64,000 nt of DNA from positions 161,467 to 225,466 of the forward strand of contig NZ_JWTB01000024.1 of the NCBI RefSeq assembly GCF_000813845.1, given 5' to 3'. This stretch comes from Pseudarthrobacter phenanthrenivorans. GTDB taxonomy: Bacteria > Actinomycetota > Actinomycetes > Actinomycetales > Micrococcaceae. The notes beneath the pieces are model-generated. The model saw nothing but the letters and a program-made list of their open reading frames with translations, ran no database searches and was not told where the DNA came from. This document shows positions 22,725 to 31,047 of this stretch, piece by piece. A program made the position numbers and the translations under genes. Within the stretch, counting starts at the first letter, position 1. Every line of letters starts with the position of its first letter.

Positions 22725-23887
22725 GCGTCTGCCTCCTCGGCTGCTGCCTGCAGCGTGCTGGCGTCCAGCACGAACCGGTACTTTACGTCTCCAGCGACCA
22801 TTCGGTCGTAGGCTTCATTCAGTGACCCTGCGGCCACGATCTCGATATCAGCCGCCACGCCGTGCTCGGCGCAGAAATCCAGCATCTCCTGTGTTTCGGC
22901 GATGCCGCCGATCAGCGATCCGGCATAGGCGATCCTGCGGCGGATGAGGGCACCCGGGTTGACCGGCGGCATGGCTTCGGACGGCAGCCCCAGCTGGAAC
23001 AGTGCGCCGTCCACGCGCAGGGTGCGGAAGAAGGGGTTCAGGTCGTGCGGGGCCGCCACGGTGTCGATGATGAGGTCGATGGTGCGGTTCGCAGCAGCCA
23101 TGGCCGCCTCATCGCGGGACAGGACCACCTCGTCGGCCCCCAGGTCCAGGGCGGCCGCAACCTTGGATTCGGATGTGGTGAACACCACCACCTTCGCGCC
23201 CATGGCCTTGGCCAGCTTGACGGCCATGTGGCCCAGCCCGCCCAGGCCCACCACGCCCACCACATCGCCCTCCCCGGCGTCGAAGTGCCGGAGCGGCGAA
23301 TAGGTGGTGACGCCGGCACACAGCAGGGGCGCAGCGGCGGCCGGATCCAGCGACTCCGGTACGCGGAGGACATAGCGTCGGTCCACCACGATGGACGACG
23401 AATAACCGCCCTGGGTAATGGTGTCCCCGTTCCGCCGGTCCCTCGCGCCGTAGGTGCCGGTCATGCCTTGTTCGCAGTACTGCTCAAGGCCGTCCAGGCA
23501 GCTTTCACACTCGCGGCAGGAGTCCACCATGCAGCCGACGCCCACGCGGTCGCCCACGGCGAACTCGGTGACGTTGGCTCCTGTCCTGCTGACGGTTCCC
23601 ACGATTTCGTGGCCGGGAACCAGCGGGTAGGCCTGGCCGCCCCACTCACCGCGGGTGGCGTGGACGTCGGAGTGGCAGAGCCCGCAGAAGTCGATGGCGA
23701 TTTCAACATCGTCGGGTTTGGGGGCGCGGCGGGCCAGGGTGAGCGGTACCAGCCCGCTGTCGCCGGACGCAGCACCCCAGGCGGCGGCAAGCACGCCTCC
23801 GTCCGGCGCGGGCCGGGCGGGTGTGGGATCAGCGGCAGGAGCAATGGGTTTGGCTAGCGGCGGCGGTACGGGGCGTCCTGGTGTCAT
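22721..23887 (-). CDS. Zinc-dependent NAD(P) alcohol/aldehyde reductase (CAD/YahK type)
   Basis: A 388-residue medium-chain dehydrogenase. The catalytic zinc ligands are in DFCGLCHSDVH and GHEIVGTV. The structural zinc lobe has four Cys in DSCRECESCLDGLEQYC, and the cofactor site is GLGGLGHMAVKLA. The MTGTYG segment and overall layout match the cinnamyl-alcohol/YahK aldehyde-reductase branch, usually NADPH-dependent. An N-terminal extension of ~32 Pro/Ala residues is unusual and likely disordered; an in-frame start downstream is possible. ATG at 23887 overlaps the upstream sulfurtransferase stop (ATGA), and its own stop overlaps the HIT gene. Cytosolic. Confidence 0.92.
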   Translation of the reverse strand: MTPGRPVPPPLAKPIAPAADPTPARPAPDGGVLAAAWGAASGDSGLVPLTLARRAPKPDDVEIAIDFCGLCHSDVHATRGEWGGQAYPLVPGHEIVGTVSRTGANVTEFAVGDRVGVGCMVDSCRECESCLDGLEQYCEQGMTGTYGARDRRNGDTITQGGYSSSIVVDRRYVLRVPESLDPAAAAPLLCAGVTTYSPLRHFDAGEGDVVGVVGLGGLGHMAVKLAKAMGAKVVVFTTSESKVAAALDLGADEVVLSRDEAAMAAANRTIDLIIDTVAAPHDLNPFFRTLRVDGALFQLGLPSEAMPPVNPGALIRRRIAYAGSLIGGIAETQEMLDFCAEHGVAADIEIVAAGSLNEAYDRMVAGDVKYRFVLDASTLQAAAEEADA

Positions 23888-24777
23888 AGTGCGACGCTAC
23901 CCCCGCGTCCCGCGGAGTTTCCAGCCGGCGCTGCGGCCTCCCCCGGTTCCGGACCTGTAGCCACTGGAAGGCCGGGACGGTTGGACCATTCCGAGAAGGA
24001 GCCGGGATAGAGCGCGGCCTGGAAGCCGGCGAGCTCCAGTGCCGCCACCTCGTGAGCCGCGGTGACACCCGACCCGCAGTACACGGCAACGGGCTGCCCG
24101 GGTCGTGCACCCAGGGATTTAAACTTCCGGCGCAGCTCCGCGGGCGGCAGGAAGCGTCCGCCGCTGTCCACGTTTCCGGTGGTAGGGGCACTGACGGCTC
24201 CGGGGATGTGGCCGGCGCGGGGGTCCACCGGCTCGACGTCGCCGCGGTACCTCTCCCCCGCCCTCGCGTCGAGCAGGAGGCCGGCATGCGGCCATTCTGC
24301 AGCGGCAGCGGCGTCGACCACGGCCATCCGCCCACTGCCCAGTTGCACGTCACCGGGGGCTGGGTTGACGCCACCCCGTTCCAGCGGCAGGCCGGCGGCA
24401 CGCCAGGCGGCCAGGCCGCCGTCGAGCAGGCATGCCCCGCTGAGGCCGGCGTCGCGCAGCATCCACCACAGCCTCGCCGCCGCCATGTTGGCGTTGTCAT
24501 CGTAGGCCACCACGACGTCGCCGTTCCTGATGCCCCACCGGCGGGCCGATTCCTGGAACTGTGCCGCGGACGGCAGCGGGTGGCGGCCCCGGTCCGGGAC
24601 CATTGGATCCGAGAGCTCCGTGGCCAGGTCCACGAACACCGCGCCGGGCAGGTGTCCCGCAAGGTAGTGTTCGTGGCCGTGCGGGTCCCCCAGCACCCAG
24701 CGCACATCCAGCAGCACGGTCCGGTGCCCGGCCGCGAGCCTGGCCTCAAGGTCAGTAACGTCCATCAGCGGCCTCAT
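23884..24777 (-). CDS. Two-domain sulfurtransferase (thiosulfate/3-mercaptopyruvate type)
   Basis: A 297-residue tandem rhodanese. The inactive N-terminal domain (LLDVRWVLGDPHGHEHYLAGHLPGA) is followed by a C-terminal domain with the catalytic Cys in VYCGSGVTAAHE. The CGSGVT loop is the mercaptopyruvate-sulfurtransferase form, as against CRxGxR in rhodaneses. It moves a sulfane sulfur to thiol or cyanide acceptors. I chose ATG at 24777, preceded by GGAAGGGGAG; the longer TTG start at 24804 sits 8 bases after TAGAGT and is a leaderless alternative. The gene begins an operon with the ADH and HIT genes and diverges from a Cds1-like gene. Confidence 0.92.
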   Translation of the reverse strand: MRPLMDVTDLEARLAAGHRTVLLDVRWVLGDPHGHEHYLAGHLPGAVFVDLATELSDPMVPDRGRHPLPSAAQFQESARRWGIRNGDVVVAYDDNANMAAARLWWMLRDAGLSGACLLDGGLAAWRAAGLPLERGGVNPAPGDVQLGSGRMAVVDAAAAAEWPHAGLLLDARAGERYRGDVEPVDPRAGHIPGAVSAPTTGNVDSGGRFLPPAELRRKFKSLGARPGQPVAVYCGSGVTAAHEVAALELAGFQAALYPGSFSEWSNRPGLPVATGPEPGEAAAPAGNSAGRGGSVAL

Positions 24778-24849
24778 CGCTCCCCTTCCAGGTCCTTCAG
24801 CCAACGGCTCCTACTCTAGACGGGCCCGGGCCGCGGGTAGGCTGGATTG
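24778..24849. promoter_or_regulatory. Back-to-back promoters of the sulfurtransferase operon and the cysteine-desulfhydrase gene
   Basis: TAGGCT at 24838-24843 lies six bases before the GTG at 24850, a leaderless -10 on the plus strand. On the minus strand TAGAGT (24818-24813) points towards the sulfurtransferase. The two -10 elements are only 20 bp apart, so the polymerases should compete. No clear -35 or operator. Confidence 0.6.
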
Positions 24850-25956
24850 GTGACGATCAAGGGCAGCGCCGGCAACAACAGGGCGGACCGCGAGTGGGCC
24901 GACCAGGCCATCCGCACCATCAAGGCGGAAAACAACCGTTCTGCTGACACCCACCTCTACTCGGTGCCCCTGCCGGAGCACTGGGGCATCCAGCTGTACC
25001 TGAAAGACGAGTCGACGCACCGCTCCGGCAGCCTGAAGCACCGGCTGGCCAGGTCCCTGTTCCTGTTCGGACTGGTTAACGGGTGGATCGGCCGGGACAC
25101 CACCATTGTCGAAGCCTCCAGCGGCAGCACGGCCGTGTCGGAGGCGTACTTCGCCCAGCTGCTGGGGCTGCCCTTTGTCGCCGTGATGGCACGCACCACC
25201 AGTCCGGAGAAGATCGCCTTGATCGAGAAGTTCGGCGGCTCCTGCCTGCTGGTGGAAAACGCCTCGGACGTCTACGCCGTGGCCGAAGACGTCGCTGCCA
25301 CCTGCAACGGGCACTATATGGACCAGTTCACCTACGCCGAACGGGCCACCGACTGGCGCGGCAACAACAACATCGCCGAATCCATCTTCGGCCAGCTCAG
25401 CCTGGAACAGCACCCCGTGCCGGACTGGATCGTGGTGGGCGCCGGCACCGGCGGGACCAGCGCCACCATCGGCCGCTACCTGCGCTACCACAGCCATCCC
25501 ACCAGGTTGCTGGTGGTGGACCCGGAGAATTCAGCGTTCTACCCGGGCTGGCTGGGCGAATCCGGGGGCCGGCCCACGGGCGGCCCGTCCCGGATCGAGG
25601 GCATTGGGCGGGCACGGATGGAGCCGAGCTTCATTCCCACGGTGATCGACCGGATGGTCCAGGTGCCGGATGCGGCGTCCGTAGCTGCCATGCGGCATCT
25701 GGACGCTTTCGCGGGCCTGCATGCCGGCCCTTCCACCGGCACCAACCTGTGGGGTGTCTGGCAGACGATTGCCGCGATGGTGTCGGACGGCAGCCGGGGC
25801 AGCGTCGTTTCGCTGATGTGCGACGGCGGCGAACGGTACGCGGGGAACTACTGGAACCAGGAGTGGCTGGCTTCCCAGGGGCTGGATCCGGCGCCATACC
25901 AGGCAGTGATCTCCCGCTTCCTGGACACCGGCGAATGGACCGGGGCGGCAGGCTAG
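24850..25956 (+). CDS. PLP-dependent cysteine synthase-family enzyme, probably L-cysteine desulfhydrase (Cds1-like)
   Basis: A 368-residue fold-type II PLP enzyme. The Schiff-base Lys is K63 in [14 protein letters not shown], where cysteine synthases have SxKx[14 protein letters not shown] is the substrate Ser/Thr loop and [17 protein letters not shown] the phosphate cup. The N-terminal [14 protein letters not shown] and the [13 protein letters not shown] block are those of the mycobacterial Cds1 group, which releases H2S, pyruvate and ammonia from cysteine. It lacks the classic cysteine synthase NPxxSxKDR. A sulfurtransferase operon diverges from the same promoter region, pointing to sulfide/persulfide handling. 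Start: leaderless GTG at 24850. Confidence 0.85.
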   Translation: MTIKGSAGNNRADREWADQAIRTIKAENNRSADTHLYSVPLPEHWGIQLYLKDESTHRSGSLKHRLARSLFLFGLVNGWIGRDTTIVEASSGSTAVSEAYFAQLLGLPFVAVMARTTSPEKIALIEKFGGSCLLVENASDVYAVAEDVAATCNGHYMDQFTYAERATDWRGNNNIAESIFGQLSLEQHPVPDWIVVGAGTGGTSATIGRYLRYHSHPTRLLVVDPENSAFYPGWLGESGGRPTGGPSRIEGIGRARMEPSFIPTVIDRMVQVPDAASVAAMRHLDAFAGLHAGPSTGTNLWGVWQTIAAMVSDGSRGSVVSLMCDGGERYAGNYWNQEWLASQGLDPAPYQAVISRFLDTGEWTGAAG

Positions 25957-25971
25957 GCCCGGAGGTTCGGC

Positions 25972-26628
25972 CTAGACCTCCACCGATTCCCGGGGAGCCA
26001 GGTGCCGGTACTCGGTGCCGTAGGTGGCACCGATCCGTTTGACGTGCCCTTCTACGATGCCCAGGCCGTTGTCATTGAGCAGGCCGTCGTGGATCTGGAA
26101 AGCGCGGGGCGCCCGGACGCCGATCACGAAGTCGACCACCTCGGCGGACTTGCTCCACGGCGCGTGCAGCGGCACCAGGAGCGTCTGGACCTCGATGCCA
26201 TCAGGAATGATGAACGAATCCCCGGGGTGGTACACGTTCCCGTCCACCAGGAATCCGATGTTGGCCACCACCGGGATCTGGGGATGGATCAGCGCGTGCT
26301 GCCCGCCGAAGCTGCGGATGTCGAAGCCCGCGGCCTGGAAGGCCTGGCCGGGTTCCACGGTGTGGATCCGGCCGGCAGCATCCGGAGCTTCCGCCCGCAA
26401 CTGGGCGGCCACGCCCGCCGGAGCATGGAGTTCCAGGTCGTGGTTGTTGTCGAGGGCGTCCACCACGGCCTTGGTATCGAGGTGGTCGGGGTGTTCGTGG
26501 GTCACCAGGACAGCCTGCGCCCCGGCCAGTGCCTCCGCTGATTCGGAGAACGTGCCGGGATCAAGGACCAGGACCCCGCCTTCCTTCTCGAGCCGGACAC
26601 AGGCATGGGTGTATTTGGTCAGCTTCAT
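25972..26628 (-). CDS. Metallo-beta-lactamase-fold hydrolase
   Basis: A 218-residue single-domain MBL protein of the UlaG-like/metal-dependent hydrolase group. The zinc motif THEHPDHLD (43-51) supplies the HxHxDH ligands, YHPGDSF the bridging Asp, and the later His lies in LVPLHAPWSK. The N-terminal KLTKYTHACVRLE strand is usual for the group. Substrate unknown; nearby genes give no firm hint. ATG at 26628 sits exactly six bases after TAGGCT (26640-26635), so a leaderless message is likely. It is convergent with the Cds1-like gene, the two stops 16 bp apart. Confidence 0.88.
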   Translation of the reverse strand: MKLTKYTHACVRLEKEGGVLVLDPGTFSESAEALAGAQAVLVTHEHPDHLDTKAVVDALDNNHDLELHAPAGVAAQLRAEAPDAAGRIHTVEPGQAFQAAGFDIRSFGGQHALIHPQIPVVANIGFLVDGNVYHPGDSFIIPDGIEVQTLLVPLHAPWSKSAEVVDFVIGVRAPRAFQIHDGLLNDNGLGIVEGHVKRIGATYGTEYRHLAPRESVEV

Positions 26629-26718
26629 AGCGCCAGCCTAGGGTCCGCCCGGGAACGCTGTCCACGACGCTCCGGCTGGTAATCTTGATGTTTGCCCCCC
26701 ACGGAAGCGAGTTCGTCC

Positions 26719-27180
26719 ATGCCGATCGGCGTCAAGGCTGATTCCGCCGTCCCGTCCCCGGCAGGTGGCGGCAAGGAACAGCGCGTTACCAAGCAGCGCA
26801 AGGCCGTCAGTGCGGCCCTGGACGATCTTGACGACTTTGTCAGCACGCAGGAGCTGTACCGGATCCTGCAGAACCAGGGTGTCTCCGTTTCGCTGGCTAC
26901 GGCGTACCGGATCCTGCAGTCACTCGCCGATGAAGGCCTGGTGGACGTGCTGCGCAACGGTGACGGCGAGGCGGTGTACCGCCGTTGCGCCGTAACGGCG
27001 CACCACCATCACCTGCTGTGCAGGAACTGCGGGAAGGCGGTGGAGGTGGAGGCCCCGGCCGTCGAAACGTGGGCCGTGCGCACGGCCGCGGAGCACGGGT
27101 TCACCGAGGTGGACCACACGGTGGAAATTTTTGGCCTGTGCCCGGACTGCACTGCCCTTAAGGCTGCCGGGAAGCTGTAA
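26719..27180 (+). CDS. zur: Fur-family zinc uptake regulator Zur
   Basis: About 153 residues. A winged helix (QRVTKQRKAVSAALDDLDDFVSTQELY to VSLATAYRILQSLADEG) is followed by the metal-binding dimer domain: HHHHLLCRNCGK, then VEIFGLCPDC. The two CxxC pairs are the structural zinc site and the His run is the sensory site. It represses zinc uptake when zinc-loaded. The context is decisive: its 3' end overlaps by 23 bp the convergent znuB of a zinc ABC importer. I chose ATG at 26719 with GGAAGCGAG ahead; a TTG at 26692 lies 6 bases after TAATCT (26680-26685) and is an alternative leaderless start. Confidence 0.92.
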   Translation: MPIGVKADSAVPSPAGGGKEQRVTKQRKAVSAALDDLDDFVSTQELYRILQNQGVSVSLATAYRILQSLADEGLVDVLRNGDGEAVYRRCAVTAHHHHLLCRNCGKAVEVEAPAVETWAVRTAAEHGFTEVDHTVEIFGLCPDCTALKAAGKL

Positions 27181-28042
27181 GCACGCGGCCATTGATTCCC
27201 CTCGAGGCCCGCACGGATCCGATGATGCGGCACACCACGTAGATCAGGAACGACAACGTGGTGACGTAGGGGCTGATCGGGATCCGTCCGCCCAGGGCCA
27301 GGAGGATTCCACCCACGGTCGCGGCGACCGCGAAGACGATGCTCAATACCACTGCCGCCACCGGTGAGGACGTGACCCGCAGCGCCGCCGCGGCGGGGGT
27401 GATCAGCAGTGCCAGCACCAGCAGGGCGCCGACCACCTGGATGGACAGCGCCACGCTGACGCCCAGGACAATCATGAAGACCACCGCGAGGGTGCGGACG
27501 GGAACGCCGCGTGCCTCGGCAAGCTCGGGGTCAACGCTGGCGAAGTTGAGCGGCCGCCAGATGGCCAGCAGGACCAGCACCACCACGACGGCGGTCCCGG
27601 CCAGCGCCTGCAGCTGGACGGTGTCCACGGAGACGATTTGACCGGTCAGTAATCCGAACTTGTTGGCCGCCCGGCCCTGGTACAGCGACAGGAACAGGAT
27701 GCCGAGCCCCAGGCCGAACGGCATGATCACCCCGATGATGGAGTTCTTGTCCCTGGCGCGGACGCCCATCAGGCCGAGCAGCAGGGCCGCCGCCACGGAG
27801 CCGATGAGCGAGCCGAACACCACATCCGCGCCGACCAGCAGGGCAAAGGCGGCACCCGCGAAGGAGAGCTCCGAAATGCCGTGGACGGCGAAGGCCAGGT
27901 CGCGCTTCATGACAAAGGTGCCAACCAGTCCCCCGAGGAGCCCCAGGATGGCGCCGGCCCAAATGGAGTTCTGGACCAGGACCAGCAGCTCGCCGTAGTT
28001 GTCGAAGTTGAAGATGGCACCCAGGATGCTGTCTGCGTCCAC
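27158..28042 (-). CDS. znuB: Zinc ABC transporter, membrane permease (ZnuB)
   Basis: A 294-residue ABC-3 family permease with about eight hydrophobic helices. Visible landmarks are LLGGLVGTFVMKRDLAFAVHGISELSFAGAAFA, the coupling-helix region, and GALLVLALLITPAAAALR near the C-terminus, both conserved in ZnuB/TroC proteins. It forms the membrane channel for zinc delivered by ZnuA, powered by ZnuC. The GTG start shares its G with the znuC TAG stop (TAGTG). It is last in znuA-znuC-znuB and runs 23 bp into the convergent zur. Confidence 0.93.
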   Translation of the reverse strand: MDADSILGAIFNFDNYGELLVLVQNSIWAGAILGLLGGLVGTFVMKRDLAFAVHGISELSFAGAAFALLVGADVVFGSLIGSVAAALLLGLMGVRARDKNSIIGVIMPFGLGLGILFLSLYQGRAANKFGLLTGQIVSVDTVQLQALAGTAVVVVLVLLAIWRPLNFASVDPELAEARGVPVRTLAVVFMIVLGVSVALSIQVVGALLVLALLITPAAAALRVTSSPVAAVVLSIVFAVAATVGGILLALGGRIPISPYVTTLSFLIYVVCRIIGSVRASRGINGRVLTASRQP

Positions 28043-28857
28043 TACGCGGCCTCCCCTGCCAGCGCCTCGGCGTGGGAGTGGTGGTGCGTGGTGGCGTCGG
28101 GCAGGCCGACGACGACGATCCTGCCGTTGGCGTGGATCACCTCGACGTTGCTGCCGTAGAGGTCCGAGAGCACTTCCGTGGTCATGACCTCCTCCGGCGT
28201 CCCCACCCGGAAGCGGCCGCCGGCCAGGTACAGGACCCGGTCCACGTAGTCGATGACCGGGTTGATTTCGTGCGTGACGAAGACGACGGCGGTGTCGTGT
28301 TCGCGGCGCTGCTTGTCGATCAGGGCGCTGACCGCCTGCTGGTGGTGCAGGTCGAGTGACAGCAGGGGTTCATCGCAGAGCAGGACCTGGGGGTCGGTTG
28401 CCAGGGCCTGCGCCACGCGAAGCCGTTGCTGTTCCCCGCCGGAGAGCTGGCCCACCGGCACCTTGGCGTAGTCGGAGGCTCCTACCAGCTCCAGCAGCTG
28501 GTCCACGCGCCTGTTGGTCTTGCCCGTGGACAGCCGGACGCCCCAGCGGTGGCCGTCCACGCCCAGGGCCACCAGGTCGCGCGCCCGCATGGGCGTGTCC
28601 GGCGGAAAGGACTTTTGTTGCGGGATGTAGCCAATCAGGCTGCTGCCGCGTTCCACGGGGCGGCCCCCCAGCGTTGCCTCGCCGGCCTGCAGCTTTTGCA
28701 GGCCGAGCAGGACTTTCAGGAAGCTGGTCTTGCCGCTGCCGTTGGGACCCAGCACGGCGAAGAACTCGCCGGGCTTGATGTCCAGGTCCAGGTCCTCCCA
28801 CAGCGTGCGCTGGCCGAACTTAAGGCGCGCCCCTTTGAGGCTGACGACGGATTTCAC
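28042..28857 (-). CDS. znuC: Zinc ABC transporter, ATP-binding protein (ZnuC)
   Basis: About 271 residues from the GTG at 28857. Walker A is GPNGSGKTS, the signature is [16 protein letters not shown], and Walker B is LLCDEPLLSLD; the H-loop follows in VFVTHEINPV. Length and motifs match metal-type ABC-3 ATPases. The C-terminal tail contains TTHHHSHAEA, a His cluster that could bind zinc. The start overlaps the znuA stop as GTGA, with GGAG 10 bases upstream; the longer frame to 28908 would run inside znuA and is rejected. Confidence 0.94.
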   Translation of the reverse strand: MKSVVSLKGARLKFGQRTLWEDLDLDIKPGEFFAVLGPNGSGKTSFLKVLLGLQKLQAGEATLGGRPVERGSSLIGYIPQQKSFPPDTPMRARDLVALGVDGHRWGVRLSTGKTNRRVDQLLELVGASDYAKVPVGQLSGGEQQRLRVAQALATDPQVLLCDEPLLSLDLHHQQAVSALIDKQRREHDTAVVFVTHEINPVIDYVDRVLYLAGGRFRVGTPEEVMTTEVLSDLYGSNVEVIHANGRIVVVGLPDATTHHHSHAEALAGEAA

Positions 28858-29834
28858 CTGTTTGTCTCCAGAACCTTGCCGATGTTGTTCACATTGTCCG
28901 TCATCCACTGCAGGTAGGTCTTGCCTTCGGGCAGGGTTTCGGTGAAGTCGAGCACGGGGACCCCGGCGGTTTGCGCTGCCTTCTTCAGGGCTTCCGTCTG
29001 CGGACCTTCCGTCTGCTCGTTGTACGCCAGCAGGCGGACGGCCCGGGAACCGGCCAGGTCCGTGGCTTCCTTCAGCGCGGCGGGCGGTACGTCGCTGCCT
29101 TCTTCGATGGCGGCGGTGTATTCCCGGGGGGTGGCGTTGACCAGGCCGGCATCCTCAAGCAGGTACAGCGGAACCGGCTCCGTCACCGCAACCTTGCCGC
29201 CGGCCGCCGGGCCTTTCAAGGCATCCAGCCGGGCGTGGAGATCCGAGAGGGAGGACTTGAAGGCAGCGGCGTTGGCGGTGAAGGTGGAGGCCGAGGCAGG
29301 GTCCAGGGCGGCAAGCTTGTCAGCAATGCCGTCCGCCACGCGCTCCATGGCAGGCAGGCTGTACCAGACGTGCTCGTTGAGCGCGCCGTGGTCGTGGGTG
29401 TCTGCGTCCGCCGAAGCCTGCTCCGTGGGTTCGCCGGCGGCGTGTGTTTCCTCCGGGTGGGCAAGGCCGGAGATTTCGACGGCGGTCAGCACCGAGGCGC
29501 CGTCGGGCTTGCTGCCCTCCACGAGCGTGTGGATGAAGTCGTCGTAGCCGCCGCCGTTCTCAATCAACAGCCGCGCCTTGGAAACGGCCAGCCTGTCCTG
29601 GGCCGTCGCCTCATAGGAGTGCGGGTCCTGGCCGGCGTTGTTGATGATGGAGGTGACGTTGACCTTGTCCCCGCCGATGGTCCGGGCAATGTCACCGTAG
29701 ACGTTCGTCGACGCCACGACGTTGATCCCCTGCCCCTGCGCAGGGGCCTGCGACTGCTGGGTGCTGCACCCGGTGAGCAGCAGGCCAAGGCCGGCAAGGG
29801 CGGCAAGGAAGGGGCGGGCAGCGGTTCGGCGCAC
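28854..29834 (-). CDS. znuA: Zinc ABC transporter, substrate-binding lipoprotein (ZnuA)
   Basis: About 326 residues. The signal peptide runs VRRTAARPFLAALAGLGLL with lipobox LLTGC, so the mature protein is anchored outside the membrane. The fold then begins INVVASTNVYGDIARTIGG, and the first zinc His is in QDPHSYEATAQD. An Asp/His-rich loop (ADTHDHGALNEHVWYS) is typical of zinc-specific ZnuA, as against manganese PsaA types. The GTG at 29834 is preceded by GAGG; the reading frame runs upstream to 30068, but that part lacks a signal and crosses the operator. First gene of znuACB, behind a Zur-type palindrome. Confidence 0.94.
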   Translation of the reverse strand: MRRTAARPFLAALAGLGLLLTGCSTQQSQAPAQGQGINVVASTNVYGDIARTIGGDKVNVTSIINNAGQDPHSYEATAQDRLAVSKARLLIENGGGYDDFIHTLVEGSKPDGASVLTAVEISGLAHPEETHAAGEPTEQASADADTHDHGALNEHVWYSLPAMERVADGIADKLAALDPASASTFTANAAAFKSSLSDLHARLDALKGPAAGGKVAVTEPVPLYLLEDAGLVNATPREYTAAIEEGSDVPPAALKEATDLAGSRAVRLLAYNEQTEGPQTEALKKAAQTAGVPVLDFTETLPEGKTYLQWMTDNVNNIGKVLETNR

Positions 29835-29863
29835 GGATAACCTCGGTTCACGCAGATGGGGAA

Positions 29864-29910
29864 GACAACATGGCAAGCCTATACCTAAATGCGAATGATT
29901 CCTATTTAGG
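29864..29910 (-). promoter_or_regulatory. znuACB promoter with Zur operator (27-bp palindrome)
   Basis: The stretch 29884-29910 reads CCTAAATGCGAATGATTC followed by CTATTTAGG, a near-perfect inverted repeat centred on GAATGATTC with arms CCTAAAT/ATTTAGG. The core AATGATT matches the actinobacterial Zur box centre (AAATCATTTT-like). The minus-strand -10 TAGGCT follows at about 29879-29874, so a bound repressor would cover the -35/spacer. About 40 bp of leader remain before znuA. Confidence 0.8.
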
Positions 29911-29938
29911 TGCTTCTGCGCGCCCGGAGGCTGCTCGA

Positions 29939-29971
29939 GCGGGCACCCGTTCCCGCGGAACGGGTGCCCGC
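29939..29971. terminator. 15-bp perfect hairpin after the DUF21/CBS gene
   Basis: GCGGGCACCCGTTCC (29939-29953) and its exact complement (29957-29971) enclose CGC. It lies 5 bp beyond the stop of the minus-strand CBS gene and separates it from the znu promoter. There is no T-run, but the stem is very strong. Confidence 0.7.
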
Positions 29972-29976
29972 CGGAG

Positions 29977-31047
29977 TCAGCTGCCGTTCGGCTGCCCCAG
30001 GCGGCGGATTCCGGTTGCCTGGGTGGCATCCCGGATTTCACCGACCAGCTGTTCAATAACGTCTTCAAGGAAGAGGACGCCGCGGGTATTCCCGTCCGGG
30101 CCGATCACGCGCGCCAAGTGGGATCCCGTGCGCTGCATGACGGACATCGCCTTTTCGATCTCGTCCCCCAGGGCCAGGTTGGCCAGGGAGCGGATGCGGC
30201 TCTCGGCAATCGGCAGCCCGTAGGCGGACTCCGGAATAGAGAGCACGTCCTTGACATGCAGGTAGCCGTAGAGCATGTCATCGTCATCAAGCATGGGGAA
30301 CCGGGAGAACCCGGTCCGGCTGACGGCTTTTTCAAACTCCACCGGCGTGGTGGACGCCGGCAGCATGACGAGCTTGTCCAGCGGCACCATGATGTCCTCC
30401 GCCGTATGCTCCGAGAATTCCAGGGCACCGGTGATCAGCCCGGCGTCGTCGTCCACCAGGCCGTGCCGGGTGGACTCCTGCACGATTGACTGCACTTCCT
30501 CCAGGGTGAAGGAGGATGTCACCTCGTCCTTGGGCTCGATCCGCATCGCTTTGAGGATGTGGTTCGCCGACCAGTTCAGGACGGAGATCACGGGGTGGAC
30601 CAGCCGCGAAACGAACAGCAGGGGCGGGGCCAGGAACAGCGCGGCCTTGTCCGCGACGGACACCGAGATGTTCTTGGGCACCATTTCGCCGAAGGTGACA
30701 TGCAGGAAGGTTACGAGCATCAGCGCCACCGCGAACGCGGCGACGTCGGCCGCCTCCGCAGGCAGGCCGACCGTCTCGATCGGAACCGCGAGCAGATGGT
30801 GGATCGCAGGTTCGGCCACCAGCAGGATCAGCAGGGAACAGACGGTGATCCCCAGCTGCGCACAGGCGAGCATCAACGAGACGTTTTCCATGGCGCGCAG
30901 GGTGGTCTGCGCGCGTTTCGACCCGGAGTCGGCGAGCGGTTCGATCTGGCTCCGGCGCGCTGACATGATGGCGAACTCGGCGGCCACGAAGAAGGCGTTG
31001 CCCAGCAGGAGGACGCCGAGCCACAGTATTCCGGCCCAGTCACTCAT
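29977..31047 (-). CDS. DUF21/CBS-pair membrane protein (hemolysin/CorC-like), shorter paralogue
   Basis: A 356-residue member of the CNNM/CorC-type family, now linked to Mg2+/Co2+ transport rather than haemolysis. The N-terminal DUF21 domain (about 1-180) has four hydrophobic segments with LGNAFFVAAEFAIMSARRS and LHVTFGEMVPKN. A CBS pair follows (VPLDKLVMLPAS; FPMLDDDDMLYGYLHVKDVL; GVLFLEDVIEQLVGEI). The C-terminal CorC_HlyC domain found in its neighbour is missing. It overlaps the stop of the upstream longer paralogue by 4 bp, so the two are translated together and may form a hetero-oligomer. Confidence 0.92.
   Translation of the reverse strand: MSDWAGILWLGVLLLGNAFFVAAEFAIMSARRSQIEPLADSGSKRAQTTLRAMENVSLMLACAQLGITVCSLLILLVAEPAIHHLLAVPIETVGLPAEAADVAAFAVALMLVTFLHVTFGEMVPKNISVSVADKAALFLAPPLLFVSRLVHPVISVLNWSANHILKAMRIEPKDEVTSSFTLEEVQSIVQESTRHGLVDDDAGLITGALEFSEHTAEDIMVPLDKLVMLPASTTPVEFEKAVSRTGFSRFPMLDDDDMLYGYLHVKDVLSIPESAYGLPIAESRIRSLANLALGDEIEKAMSVMQRTGSHLARVIGPDGNTRGVLFLEDVIEQLVGEIRDATQATGIRRLGQPNGS

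Noticed and set aside
29939..29971. The 15-bp hairpin as a second metal-regulator operator
   Set aside because: Its GC-rich sequence bears no likeness to Zur or other metal boxes, and its place right after a stop codon fits a terminator.
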